From contig JAFTMH010000003.1 of the NCBI GenBank assembly GCA_017452445.1, positions 186,001 through 250,000 of the forward strand: a stretch of DNA of 64,000 bases. The letters are read 5' to 3'. Made by a program: the position numbers and the translations under genes. Under the pieces are notes generated by a model that made no database searches, had not been told where the DNA came from, and saw only the letters and a list, made by a program, of their open reading frames with translations. How positions within the stretch are numbered: the stretch's first letter is position 1; each line of letters opens with the position of its first letter. The DNA is from Clostridia bacterium. Lineage in GTDB: Bacteria > Bacillota > Clostridia > Christensenellales > UBA1242. Positions 8,313 through 17,477 of the stretch are shown piece after piece.

Positions 8313-10676
8313 ATGGCAAGAGACATTTTTTCAACAAAAGAATATCTTTACAAATTGGACGAATATTTTAGAGCCGCAAACTATTTGTCTTTGGCTCAAC
8401 TTTATTTGTTTGACAATCCTCTTTTGAGAGATCACAAACTCTGCAAAGAAGACATCAAACGAAAATTGGTAGGTCACTGGGGCACAGTGCCTGGACAAAA
8501 CTTTGTTTATGCTCACTGCAACAGAGTTATCAAGAAATACGATCTTGATATGATTTTGCTTTCCGGTCCAGGACACGGTGGAAACTTTTTGACTGCAAAC
8601 AGTTATTTGGAAGGCACTTACAGCGAATATTATCCAGAAATTTCGCTTGACAAAAAGGGTATGACAAGATTGTGTAAGCAATTCTCTTTCCCTGGTGGAA
8701 TTGGCTCGCACTGTGTGCCAGAAACTCCTGGTTCTATCAACGAAGGTGGCGAGTTGGGATACTCACTTGCTCACGGTTTTGGTGCAATTTTTGACAATCC
8801 AAATTTGATTGCAACTGTTGTTGTTGGTGATGGCGAGGCAGAAACTGGCCCACTTGCAACTTCTTGGCACAGCAACAAATTTGTAAATGCAAAAACTGAC
8901 GGTGCAGTGCTTCCTATTTTGCACTTGAATGGCTTTAAGATTGCAAACCCAACCGTTTTGTCAAGAATTTCAAAAGAAGAATTGCAAAAATTGATGGAAG
9001 GATATGGCTATAAACCATATTTTGTTGAAGGTGATGATCCTACAAAGATGCATATTGCAATGGCTAAGGCGATGGATAGTGCAATTTGCGACATTAAAAA
9101 GATTCAAGATGCAGCAAGAAAGCACAATGACACTTCTTACAAAGCATGGCCAATGATTGTTTTGAGAACTCCGAAAGGTTGGACTTGTCCAAAAGAAGTT
9201 GATGGCAAGCAAGTTGAAGGTTCGTTTAGAGCACACCAAGTGCCTGTTACAATGACAACTGACGAACATTTGGCTATCCTTGAAAATTGGCTTAATAGTT
9301 ATAGACAAGACGAATTGTTTGATGAAAACTATCAACTTAGGGCAGATTTGAAAGAAATCTTGCCAACAGGCGACAAGAGAATGACAGCAAGTCCTTATGC
9401 AAACGGGGGATTGTTGCTTAAAGAACTTAAAACTCCAAATATTGACAAATTTGCTGTTAAGTTTAAGGGACACGGAACAACAAAAGCACAAGATATGCTC
9501 GAACTCGGTGGTTATATTAGAGAACTTTTCAAACTTAATGAAAAGAACCAAAATTACCGTATTTTCAGCCCTGATGAAGCAAAAAGTAACAGACTTTACA
9601 AAGCATTTGAAGTTGAAAAGAGAATCTTTAATGCTTTGAGAACAAAAAATGATGAAGATTTGTCAGACAACGGCAGAATTATGGACTCATACTTGTCTGA
9701 ACATATGTGCGAAGGTTGGCTTGAAGGATATCTTCTTACTGGCCGTCACGGAATGTTTGACAGTTACGAATCATTTATGAGGGTTGTTGACAGTATGGTT
9801 GCTCAACATGCAAAATGGATTAAGGTTTGCAACGAAATTTCTTGGAGAAAACCAATTTCTTCTTTGAACTTGATTTTGACAAGTGATGTTTGGCAACAAG
9901 ACCACAACGGATTTACTCATCAAGACCCAGGATTTTTGGATCATATGGCAAACAAGAAATCTGAAATTATCAGAATGTATTTGCCAGCAGATGCAAACTG
10001 CTTGATTTCTTGTTATGACCACTGTGCAAAAAGCAAAAATTATGTCAATGTGATTGTTGCTTCAAAACACCCAACATATCAATGGCTTTCTATGGAAGAA
10101 GCAAAAGAACATTGTGCAAAAGGTGCAAGCGAATGGACTTGGGCTGGGGTTGGAAACTCCAAAAAACCTGACCTTGTTGTTGCTTGCTGTGGCCATGCTC
10201 CAACAACAGAAGCATTGGGACTTATCTCTTTGATTAAAGAATATTTGCCAGAACTCAATGTAAGATTTGTCAATGTTGTCGATTTGACAAAACTTATGTC
10301 AGAAAAAGCACATCCACACGGACTTTCTCATGCAGAATATGACAAGTTGTTTACAAAGGATAAGCCAATTATCTTCAATTTCCACGGTTATGCTCAACTT
10401 ATCCATATGCTCACATACGACAGACACAATCAAAACTTGCATGTGTCAGGTTATATGGAAGAAGGCACAATTACAACTTCTTTTGACATGAAGGTGAGAA
10501 ACCATATTGATAGATATCACTTGCTTCTTAAAGCACTCAAATATGTTGACCTTCCAAAAGAAAAGGTTGCAAAGGTTTCAAAAATTATAAATGCAAAACT
10601 TAAAGCACATGATGCTTACATTAGAGAACATGGTGTTGATATGCCAGAAATCGCTGATTGGAACTGGAATAACTAA
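8313..10676 (+). CDS. xfp: Xylulose-5-phosphate/fructose-6-phosphate phosphoketolase
   Basis: 787 residues, the family's usual size. It shows the thiamine-diphosphate enzyme landmarks: GHWGTVPGQNF near residue 53, GPGHGG, GELGYSLAHGFGA, the cofactor motif GDGEAETGPLATSWHSNKF, and the C-terminal transketolase-like region (HQDPGFLDHM, YDRHNQNLHVSGY). The enzyme cleaves xylulose 5-phosphate (often also fructose 6-phosphate) with phosphate to acetyl phosphate and glyceraldehyde 3-phosphate, giving ATP through acetate kinase. A GGAAGG ribosome site and a TATAAT at 8279 precede it. It stands alone with its own terminator, so it is probably a separately controlled sugar-catabolic gene. Confidence 0.96.
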   Translation: MARDIFSTKEYLYKLDEYFRAANYLSLAQLYLFDNPLLRDHKLCKEDIKRKLVGHWGTVPGQNFVYAHCNRVIKKYDLDMILLSGPGHGGNFLTANSYLEGTYSEYYPEISLDKKGMTRLCKQFSFPGGIGSHCVPETPGSINEGGELGYSLAHGFGAIFDNPNLIATVVVGDGEAETGPLATSWHSNKFVNAKTDGAVLPILHLNGFKIANPTVLSRISKEELQKLMEGYGYKPYFVEGDDPTKMHIAMAKAMDSAICDIKKIQDAARKHNDTSYKAWPMIVLRTPKGWTCPKEVDGKQVEGSFRAHQVPVTMTTDEHLAILENWLNSYRQDELFDENYQLRADLKEILPTGDKRMTASPYANGGLLLKELKTPNIDKFAVKFKGHGTTKAQDMLELGGYIRELFKLNEKNQNYRIFSPDEAKSNRLYKAFEVEKRIFNALRTKNDEDLSDNGRIMDSYLSEHMCEGWLEGYLLTGRHGMFDSYESFMRVVDSMVAQHAKWIKVCNEISWRKPISSLNLILTSDVWQQDHNGFTHQDPGFLDHMANKKSEIIRMYLPADANCLISCYDHCAKSKNYVNVIVASKHPTYQWLSMEEAKEHCAKGASEWTWAGVGNSKKPDLVVACCGHAPTTEALGLISLIKEYLPELNVRFVNVVDLTKLMSEKAHPHGLSHAEYDKLFTKDKPIIFNFHGYAQLIHMLTYDRHNQNLHVSGYMEEGTITTSFDMKVRNHIDRYHLLLKALKYVDLPKEKVAKVSKIINAKLKAHDAYIREHGVDMPEIADWNWNN

Positions 10677-10688
10677 AAATTTTCTATC

Positions 10689-10720
10689 AAAGACAAGCAA
10701 ATTTTGTGCTTGTCTTTTTT
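10689..10720 (+). terminator. Intrinsic terminator after xfp
   Basis: AAAGACAAGCA pairs with TGCTTGTCTTT (11 pairs) and is followed by Ts. Confidence 0.88.
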
Positions 10721-10770
10721 ATTGCAACAAAATGGGCTTTATTTGTTGGACAAATGGCAAAATGATTTGC

Positions 10771-10807
10771 TATACTTATGATGATATAGTTAAAAACTTT
10801 TAACTAT
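10771..10807 (+). promoter_or_regulatory. Promoter -10 and 22-base dyad ahead of the GT4 gene
   Basis: An extended -10 (TGC-TATACT, hexamer 10771-10776) predicts a start near 10783. Immediately downstream lies a perfect ten-base inverted repeat, ATAGTTAAAA-AC-TTTTAACTAT at 10786-10807. It could be a repressor operator or an mRNA hairpin; no T run follows, so it is not a terminator. Confidence 0.55.
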
Positions 10808-10839
10808 CTAAAAAAACAATTTGACAAAAGAAGGTATTT

Positions 10840-12063
10840 ATGATTATTACAGTTGTTTGTGATGTGCTTGGCGAAGAAACAAACGGTCAAACCGTTGCAG
10901 CTATGAATCTTATTAGAACTTTGCAAGCAAAAGGCCACGATGTGCGTATTTTGTGTGCAGATCAAGACAAAAAAGGACAAGAAGGATATTATGTTGTGCC
11001 TGTTTTAAGTTTGGGCAAACTTCTCAACAAGTATATCAAAAAGGTTGGTGTTGTTATTGCCAAAACGGACGAAAAAGTGTTGAGAGAAGCACTTGAAGGG
11101 GCTGATCATGTGCATATTATGGTGCCTCTTATTTTGGGTATTGCTGCAACAAAGATGGCAAAGGAAATGGGCATTTCTACAACTGCTGGGTTTCATATGC
11201 AAGCAGAGAACTTTACTTCGCATATCAAACTCAACAAAGTTGGTTTGGCAAACAAGGCTGTTTACAAGTTTATTTACAACAAATGCTACAAATATATGGA
11301 TTTGATCCACTATCCAACACAGTTTATTTGCGATATGTTTGAAAAAAACATAAAACACAAAACTCCTGCTCGAATCATTTCAAATGGGGTGCACTCTTAT
11401 GTGACAAAAAGAGATGTTGAAAAACCGGAAGAATACAAAGACAAGTTTGTCATTATGATGATTGGCCGTTATGGCAGAGAAAAATCACAAGACACAATCA
11501 TCAAAGCAATTTATCATTCAAAGCATAAGGACAAAATTCAACTTATTTTTGCCGGACAAGGTCCAAAAGAAAAAAAATATCGTAAACTTGCTAAAAAACT
11601 TCCAAATCAACCAATGTTTGGAACTATCCCAAGAGACAAGATTGTTGATGTGATAAATTACAGCGATATGTATTGCCATTCTGCCGAAGTGGAACTTGAA
11701 GGCATTGCGTGTCTTGAAGGCATTGCTTGTGGCAAATTGACTGTTGTTTCTGACTCAAAACTTGCTGCAATCAAAGAGTTTGCAGTTGATGAGAGATGTT
11801 TGTTCAAAAATAGAGATCCAAAGGATCTTGCAAGAGTGATCGACTATTGGATTGACCACCCAGAAGAAAGGGCGGCCGTTGAAGAAAAATATCTTGCAAG
11901 TGCTGGCAAATTTGACCACGATTCTTGTATGGACCGTATGGAACAAATGGTTGTTGAATCACACGAAATCAACAAGCAAAACAAATTGCGACAAGCAGAA
12001 GAAGAAAAAGAAAACAAGTCAAACAAAAAAGACAGAAAAAAAGATAAGAAAAAGAAAAAATAA
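10840..12063 (+). CDS. GT4-type glycosyltransferase (diacylglycerol glucosyltransferase-like)
   Basis: 407 residues with a GT-B fold layout. The N-terminal domain is MIITVVCDVLGEETNGQT... with AGFHMQAENF. The C-terminal nucleotide-sugar domain has IGRYGREKSQDTII, FAGQGPKEKKY, and the ELEGIACLE segment, which fits the E-x7-E signature of GT4 enzymes. Related Firmicutes enzymes add glucose to diacylglycerol to make membrane glycolipids, which is an inference here. The last 30 residues are almost entirely Lys, Glu, Asn and Asp (ending KKDRKKDKKKKK), a basic tail that may bind anionic lipid. It is monocistronic. Confidence 0.85.
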   Translation: MIITVVCDVLGEETNGQTVAAMNLIRTLQAKGHDVRILCADQDKKGQEGYYVVPVLSLGKLLNKYIKKVGVVIAKTDEKVLREALEGADHVHIMVPLILGIAATKMAKEMGISTTAGFHMQAENFTSHIKLNKVGLANKAVYKFIYNKCYKYMDLIHYPTQFICDMFEKNIKHKTPARIISNGVHSYVTKRDVEKPEEYKDKFVIMMIGRYGREKSQDTIIKAIYHSKHKDKIQLIFAGQGPKEKKYRKLAKKLPNQPMFGTIPRDKIVDVINYSDMYCHSAEVELEGIACLEGIACGKLTVVSDSKLAAIKEFAVDERCLFKNRDPKDLARVIDYWIDHPEERAAVEEKYLASAGKFDHDSCMDRMEQMVVESHEINKQNKLRQAEEEKENKSNKKDRKKDKKKKK

Positions 12064-12087
12064 AAGAAGGTTTTACCTTCTTTTTTT
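12063..12087 (+). terminator. Intrinsic terminator after the GT4 gene
   Basis: AAAGAAGG pairs with CCTTCTTT around TTTTA, followed by Ts. The hairpin may also serve the convergent HAD gene. Confidence 0.82.
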
Positions 12088-12111
12088 ATTTTGTATCTAA
12101 ACTGAAAAATG

Positions 12112-12762
12112 TTATTTTGTTCGTTCTGAGACACAGTTTTGTTTTGGGAAAAGTGGTCTAAACAACTTTTTTATTGTGTCGCAAACTTGTGTTGTGTTTT
12201 TGCAACAGATTGGTCTGATGCCAACTCTTTGTGCCGAGAGAAGATTTTTCTTTGTGTCATCAATCAAAATTGTTTCTTCTGGATTGAGATTGTAGTTTTC
12301 AATGGCATGAGCAAACATTGCTTCTTCTGGTTTTTTCATACCGAGTTGGTTTGACAAAAACACTTGTTCAAATGCTGCTGAAAGGTTATAGTTTTTCATA
12401 ACTGCTTCGGTCTCTGGGATTGCATTTGACATAATGAAAGTGCGAATTCCGTTTTTGCGAAGTCTTGCTGCCATTGAAATTACATTTTCGTTGACTTTTA
12501 TGTATTTTGGAAGTCGTTTCAAAAGTTCTGGCACAACATAAGCAGAATTTGGACAAACTTTTTTGGCTTCCAAATACAACTCTTGCGAATCAATCAATCC
12601 TTTTTGATAATAGTTGAATGCACTTTTAAGGGAAGGATTTTTCTTCATTGAAAGGAAAATTCTAAATGCACTTACTTTTTGTGTAATTGGAAGGTCGAGA
12701 GCGAGTTTGACATAGTTTACATCTGCGATAATTCCGATAAAATCAAAGATAACATTTTTCAT
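12112..12762 (-). CDS. HAD-superfamily protein with an altered motif I
   Basis: 216 residues with an alpha-helical cap and Rossmann core, as in HAD-IA proteins. Motif II is TFIMSNA, the motif III lysine region is GMKKPEEAMF, and motif IV is ILIDDTKKNL. Motif I reads VIFDFIGII, so the nucleophilic Asp7 is present but the general acid/base Asp two residues later is Ile. Many HAD phosphatases need that Asp, so this may be a weak phosphatase, a dehalogenase-like enzyme or a binding protein. It is convergent with the GT4 gene. Confidence 0.75.
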   Translation of the reverse strand: MKNVIFDFIGIIADVNYVKLALDLPITQKVSAFRIFLSMKKNPSLKSAFNYYQKGLIDSQELYLEAKKVCPNSAYVVPELLKRLPKYIKVNENVISMAARLRKNGIRTFIMSNAIPETEAVMKNYNLSAAFEQVFLSNQLGMKKPEEAMFAHAIENYNLNPEETILIDDTKKNLLSAQRVGIRPICCKNTTQVCDTIKKLFRPLFPKQNCVSERTK

Positions 12763-12983
12763 TTTTTACTCCTAAAAACTTGGTGATTATAACACGAAAA
12801 ATTTGACTTTGCAACAGATAATTTTTATTTTTTTGAAAAATTTTTATAAACAAACAAAACACATTTGTTGAAGTAATCGTTTTTTTGGAAAAAATGATTT
12901 TAACAATTGTTTTTGCATGTGATATTATATATCTGAAAAAAGCATTTTGACAATTGAAAGTTGGCAAAAAGAGGAGTGTTTGA

Positions 12984-13874
12984 TTGGACAAACTGTTGAA
13001 TTTTTTTCTTAAACCAAAAGTGTGGTTTGCTTGGTTGTGGGTGGCTGTGTCGGTGATTGTGATTGCAGGCACTGTTGTTTTGGCGGCTTTGCAGATTTTT
13101 GATTTTTGGGTGTATATCATTTTTGTTGTAGCTTTTGTTGTGCTTGCATATTTGGTTTATTTGATTGTTTTGTTTGCTCCAAAAATCAAGCAAAAATGTA
13201 TGGACAGTGCAATGAAAAACAAGCATTTTAGAAAATATATCCAAAACTTTGGGTATAGAAGTTTGGTTTCAACTTCTGTCAGTTTTGCAATCAATGTCGC
13301 TTATGCAGTTGGCATGGCAGTGCTTGCGATTTTGGGGCAATCCATTTGGTATGGTGCTCTTGCACTTTATTATGTTTCACTTAGTTGCATTAAAGCGGGA
13401 ATTTTGATAAAATACAACAAGAGAAAGGGAATTGAAGATGAAAAACAATTCTTGATCGACCAGATAAAGTCTTATGGCAGATGTGGTTGGTATTTGGTTG
13501 CTTTGACAGTTGCACTTTCTGGGGCTGTGGCTCAGATGGTGGTGGCAAATCAAGGGTTTGAATATGCAGGCATTATGATTTATGTGATGGCGACTTACAC
13601 ATTTTACAAATTGACAATGTCGATTGTAAATTTTGTCAAGGCAAGAGAAAATCATGATCACACGATTCAGTCGATAAGAAACCTAAATTTGGCAAGTGCT
13701 TTGGTTTCGTTGCTTGCTTTGCAAACAGCATTGTTGCAGGCATTTGGGCAAGGTGTTGACCCAACGCTTGCAAACGCTCTTTCAGGTGCTGGGGTTGCGA
13801 TGTTGATTGTTGCTCTTGGCATTGTGATGATTGCAGGTTCTGCCAGAAAAATTAAATTGCTTAAAGAAAAATAA
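12984..13874 (+). CDS. Unrecognised polytopic membrane protein (296 aa)
   Basis: The start is TTG, 8 bases after GAGGAG; no in-frame ATG fits better. About seven hydrophobic segments are visible, with basic loops between them (APKIKQK, KYNKRKGIEDEK, ARKIKLLKEK). No family is recognised. It heads a tight cluster with the 13889 gene and a cardiolipin synthase-like gene, with 14 bases between the stop and the next start, so it may belong to envelope or membrane lipid functions. Confidence 0.75.
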   Translation: MDKLLNFFLKPKVWFAWLWVAVSVIVIAGTVVLAALQIFDFWVYIIFVVAFVVLAYLVYLIVLFAPKIKQKCMDSAMKNKHFRKYIQNFGYRSLVSTSVSFAINVAYAVGMAVLAILGQSIWYGALALYYVSLSCIKAGILIKYNKRKGIEDEKQFLIDQIKSYGRCGWYLVALTVALSGAVAQMVVANQGFEYAGIMIYVMATYTFYKLTMSIVNFVKARENHDHTIQSIRNLNLASALVSLLALQTALLQAFGQGVDPTLANALSGAGVAMLIVALGIVMIAGSARKIKLLKEK

Positions 13875-13888
13875 AATTGGAGTTGCTT

Positions 13889-14422
13889 ATGGAAGATAAA
13901 GACAATTTGCATTTGTATGCAAAAAAAAGCAAATTGAATCTTGTTGAAGAATGTTATGAGAGTTTGGGTTGGCAAAAAACTGCCCAGGAAGAAAACAAAA
14001 GATACGAAGATTTGGTGGACTTGTCTTTTGAAAGACCACACAAAATCAACAATAAAGATGATTTGCAATTGCTTCAAATCCACATGGAACACCACCTAAA
14101 CAAGTTGGGAAGAATTGAAAGAAGAAAATACTTCAAGTCGTTGATTTTTGGGGTTTCGTTGTGCATTTTGGGGTTGTATATGTTGCTTTCTGGGGTGCTT
14201 ATGCTTGCGTGCTTGCACTATAAGCCAACATTTTTGGCGCTTGGCGTAGGTGCTTGTGTTGTCAGTTTGTGCATTTTGGCGCTGGACGCATATATTGCAA
14301 AGCATTTGATTGCAAAGGAAAAACAACAATTTAAAGAAGAAAATGAAAAAATTCTTCAAGATTTGCAAACAATGAGAAACAAAGCAAAACAATATAGGGA
14401 GGTTGAAGATGAAAGATGTTAA
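13889..14422 (+). CDS. Unrecognised two-TM protein (177 aa)
   Basis: The ATG at 13889 follows GGAG by 6 bases; a TTG frame opening at 13877 is not used because it contains that site. An acidic N-terminal soluble part of about 85 residues is followed by two close hydrophobic segments (SLIFGVSLCILGLYML and LGVGACVVSLCILAL) and a charged coiled C-terminus (KEENEKILQDLQTMRNK). It overlaps the next gene by 14 bases, which indicates translational coupling with the cardiolipin synthase-like gene. Confidence 0.75.
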   Translation: MEDKDNLHLYAKKSKLNLVEECYESLGWQKTAQEENKRYEDLVDLSFERPHKINNKDDLQLLQIHMEHHLNKLGRIERRKYFKSLIFGVSLCILGLYMLLSGVLMLACLHYKPTFLALGVGACVVSLCILALDAYIAKHLIAKEKQQFKEENEKILQDLQTMRNKAKQYREVEDERC

Positions 14423-15989
14423 TGAAGTGAAAATCGGCAAAGTCTCTCAAGCTCCTGGGTTTGATGCTGTAAAAATTAAAACCGAATTTAATGCTTTTGG
14501 TTTTATGAAAACTTGTTGGTTGTTGTTGACAATCTTTTTGCAATTTGTTGTGTTGATGCTGTCGTATATGTATTTGCACGAATTGTTTCAATGGTTGTCT
14601 TTGGCATCAATAATCATCAGTGTTTCGACTTGTATTTATGTGTTGTCTTCTGACAAGAATGGGTTGATCAAGGGTGTTTGGATTTTCTTTTTGCTCGTTT
14701 GTTTCATGTTTGCTTATATCTTGTTTTTTGCATCAGACGAGCACATTTTGTTTGTTCCATCAAAAAAGAGATACAAGAAAATATATGCAAAAACCGACAA
14801 ACATATCGACAAGCAACTTTCGTTTGAAAAAGTGGACAAAAAGGTTGCTTCTGATTGCAAATATTTGCAAAACATAGGCAAATTTGTGGCATACGACGGC
14901 ACAAGGGCGAAGTATTACCCAAGTGGCGCAAAAATGTTTGATGATGTTTTAGAAGATCTTGCAAAAGCAGAAAAATATATCTTTATTGAATTTTATATCA
15001 TTTCAGACGGAGTTTTGCTTGAAAAGACCTTAAAAATTTTGAAAGAAAAGGTTGATCAAGGTGTTGATGTGCGCATTATCTATGATGATATGGGCAGTTA
15101 TGGCACTTTCAAAAGAAAGACAAAGCGCAGAATCAAAAAAATGGGCATCAAACTCAGATCTTACAACAAGATGATCCCTGTGTTTAGTATGGCGCTCAAC
15201 TTCAGAGATCACAGAAAGTTTGTGCTTGTTGATGGAAAAATAGGTTATACTGGTGGCGCTAATTTGGCAGACGAATATGTCAATGAAAAACGCATGCACG
15301 GCTATTGGAAAGATACGGCAATCAAAATTGAGGGAAATGCTGTCAATGCCTTTGTTTTGGCCTTTTTGCGACAATGGGAGTTTTTGACAAAAGAAGAACA
15401 AGATTATGAAAAACACCTAAATCTGGCACAAACATTTTCAAACAAACAAGTGGTCGCTCCATTTGTTGATGGGATTGATTATAAACCAGCGATTGCAAGA
15501 GATGTTTACATCAACATGATTGCAAATGCACAAGAAAAAGTTTGGATTATGACACCATACTTTATCCCAGATGACACAATTTTGGATTTGCTTAAAAACA
15601 AGGCAAGAAGTGGGGTTGATGTAAGGATTGTTTTGCCAGATGTTGCAGACAAAAAATATGTTTACATCGTCTCACGCAACAACGCAGAAAGATTGCTTGA
15701 TGCAGGTGTTAGGGTGTTTACGATGACGCACAGTTTTGTGCACGCAAAAATGTGTTTGACAGAATATAGTGCAGTTGTTGGATCAATCAACTTTGATCAA
15801 AGAAGTTTTTGTCAACAATTTGAAAGTGGGGTATACACCAACGACAATCAAGTTTTGAGCGATATTGAAAAAGATTATCAAGACACATTTGCAAAAAGTT
15901 GTGAAGTGACTGTCAAAAACAGAAGAAGAAACAAGTTGTCAAATCGTGTGCTTGCAGGGGTTTTTAGATTGGCATCTCCATTTATGTAA
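14409..15989 (+). CDS. cls: Cardiolipin synthase-like phospholipase D family protein
   Basis: 526 residues. Two to three N-terminal membrane segments are followed by two PLD domains. The first HKD motif is HRKFVLVDGKIGYTGGANLAD (His near residue 268), complete. The second, HAKMCLTEYSAVVGSINFDQRS (His near 445), has Glu where Asp is usual and is one residue shorter before the GS. Cardiolipin synthases join phosphatidylglycerol molecules at the membrane. The ATG at 14409 follows AGGGAGG by 6 bases and lies inside the previous gene. Family assignment is firm; activity with the altered second motif is not certain. Confidence 0.88.
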   Translation: MKDVNEVKIGKVSQAPGFDAVKIKTEFNAFGFMKTCWLLLTIFLQFVVLMLSYMYLHELFQWLSLASIIISVSTCIYVLSSDKNGLIKGVWIFFLLVCFMFAYILFFASDEHILFVPSKKRYKKIYAKTDKHIDKQLSFEKVDKKVASDCKYLQNIGKFVAYDGTRAKYYPSGAKMFDDVLEDLAKAEKYIFIEFYIISDGVLLEKTLKILKEKVDQGVDVRIIYDDMGSYGTFKRKTKRRIKKMGIKLRSYNKMIPVFSMALNFRDHRKFVLVDGKIGYTGGANLADEYVNEKRMHGYWKDTAIKIEGNAVNAFVLAFLRQWEFLTKEEQDYEKHLNLAQTFSNKQVVAPFVDGIDYKPAIARDVYINMIANAQEKVWIMTPYFIPDDTILDLLKNKARSGVDVRIVLPDVADKKYVYIVSRNNAERLLDAGVRVFTMTHSFVHAKMCLTEYSAVVGSINFDQRSFCQQFESGVYTNDNQVLSDIEKDYQDTFAKSCEVTVKNRRRNKLSNRVLAGVFRLASPFM

Positions 15990-15992
15990 AAA

Positions 15993-16018
15993 AAACGGGC
16001 AAATTGCCTGTTTTTTTG
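15993..16018 (+). terminator. Intrinsic terminator after cls
   Basis: ACGGGC pairs with GCCTGT (one G-T pair) around AAATT, followed by seven Ts. Confidence 0.8.
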
Positions 16019-16107
16019 TTGAAATGTTGCAGATCGAACATATTGTCGTGCTTGTGAATAAAACAAATATAGATGGCAATTATCAACTTGTGAAAAGGAG
16101 AGAAAAT

Positions 16108-17343
16108 ATGAACCCATTTGAAGCGAAATCAAAAGATGTTGAAGATTGTTTTATGAACTGGAAACAGATGTATCCAAAGCCATACGACAAAAACAATGTG
16201 TCGCCATACACAAAAACAAGAATAATTTTGATGAATGGCACGGAGTTTGAATCAAACTGGTTTTTGCATCAATTTGCAAGAAATTGCAATGACAACGATT
16301 TGAGAAGAGTGATTGCTTTGGTGCGAAATCAAGAGCAGCAACAACAAAAGAGGATTGCTGCACTTAAGCCGATTGATGAAAATATTTTGGAAACCACAAT
16401 TGCATACGAGCAACTTGCTGTTGATTTGACTGCAATTTTGGCACAAAATGTTGAAGATCAAAACGCAAAAAATGCACTTGATTTTGCATTGCTTGAAGAT
16501 TTTGATCATTTGTATAGATTTTCAAATTTGCTTAAGATGGATTTTGACATTGATGCAGATGTTATGGTTGGAAAGTTTACGGAGATTATGCCTGGCAGAC
16601 CGACAATAAACGAGCATCGACACCCAATTGACAATGTGAGATTTGCGATGAATGCAAAAAAGGCAGATCCTTACACAAAACTCGTGGGAGGGATTATCAC
16701 AGCGGCAGAACAACAAACGATGAATTATTATATGAATGTGGCGCAATTTTATAAAAACGACTTGGGACGCAAATTGTTTAGTGAAATTGGCATGGTCGAA
16801 GAAGAGCATGTCACACAATATGAAAGTTTGAAAGATCCAACTTGCACTTGGCTCGAACAATGGGTGATGCACGAATATACTGAGTGTTATTTGTATTATT
16901 CGATGATGAAATACGAAACAGACGAGCACATCACAGAGATTTGGAAAGAACATTTTGAAATGGAAGTTGCGCACCTTAAGTTGGCAAGTCAAATGCTTAA
17001 AAAATATGAAAAGAAAGATGCTGAAAGTGTTGTTGGAAGCGGCGAATTTCCAAAACTTTTGAAGTTTGGCGAAAACAAAGAGTATATAAGACAGGTTTTG
17101 CAAACGGTGGGATACACAAGCGTTTGCGAAGAATATGTGCCTGTGTGTGAATTGCCAGAAAACAACCGATTTGAAAAACATTTGAAAACTGTCAATGTGT
17201 CACCAAGCAATGTTGCAAGCCATTTGGTAATTAAAGAATTTGTCGACAGGTTTGGTCAGGATTATCGTTTTGAAGAATGCGAACACCCTATTGAAGAATT
17301 GCAAGACAGACAAAAAGACAACACAAAGGTTGGCACTTGTTAG
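16108..17343 (+). CDS. Ferritin-like helical protein
   Basis: 411 residues from the ATG behind AAAGGAG; the long upstream extension from 15946 runs back through the cls terminator and is rejected. The C-terminal half has spaced Glu/His motifs of a ferritin-like di-iron bundle: EEEHVTQYESL near residue 231, then HEYTECYLYY near 254 and HFEMEVAHLKL near 280. The N-terminal part is helical and carries a Gln-rich stretch (NQEQQQQKR). Such proteins store iron or reduce peroxides; the exact role here is not known. It is monocistronic with a strong terminator. Confidence 0.65.
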   Translation: MNPFEAKSKDVEDCFMNWKQMYPKPYDKNNVSPYTKTRIILMNGTEFESNWFLHQFARNCNDNDLRRVIALVRNQEQQQQKRIAALKPIDENILETTIAYEQLAVDLTAILAQNVEDQNAKNALDFALLEDFDHLYRFSNLLKMDFDIDADVMVGKFTEIMPGRPTINEHRHPIDNVRFAMNAKKADPYTKLVGGIITAAEQQTMNYYMNVAQFYKNDLGRKLFSEIGMVEEEHVTQYESLKDPTCTWLEQWVMHEYTECYLYYSMMKYETDEHITEIWKEHFEMEVAHLKLASQMLKKYEKKDAESVVGSGEFPKLLKFGENKEYIRQVLQTVGYTSVCEEYVPVCELPENNRFEKHLKTVNVSPSNVASHLVIKEFVDRFGQDYRFEECEHPIEELQDRQKDNTKVGTC

Positions 17344-17345
17344 AC

Positions 17346-17371
17346 AAAAGCACCGTTTTGGTGCTTTTTTT
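17346..17371 (+). terminator. Intrinsic terminator after the ferritin-like gene
   Basis: AAAAGCACC pairs with GGTGCTTTT around GTTTT, followed by Ts. Confidence 0.88.
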
Positions 17372-17477
17372 GTTTGGAAATTTTTTTGTGAGTGATATAT
17401 AATAAATAAAGAAGAAGTGTTTTTATGCAACTTTTGACATTGCGAAAAAGTGTTTTAAAAACAAGGGGGGATAGATT

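Noticed and set aside
15946..16107. N-terminal extension of the ferritin-like gene
   Set aside because: It would read back through the cls terminator, and a good ribosome site precedes the ATG at 16108.
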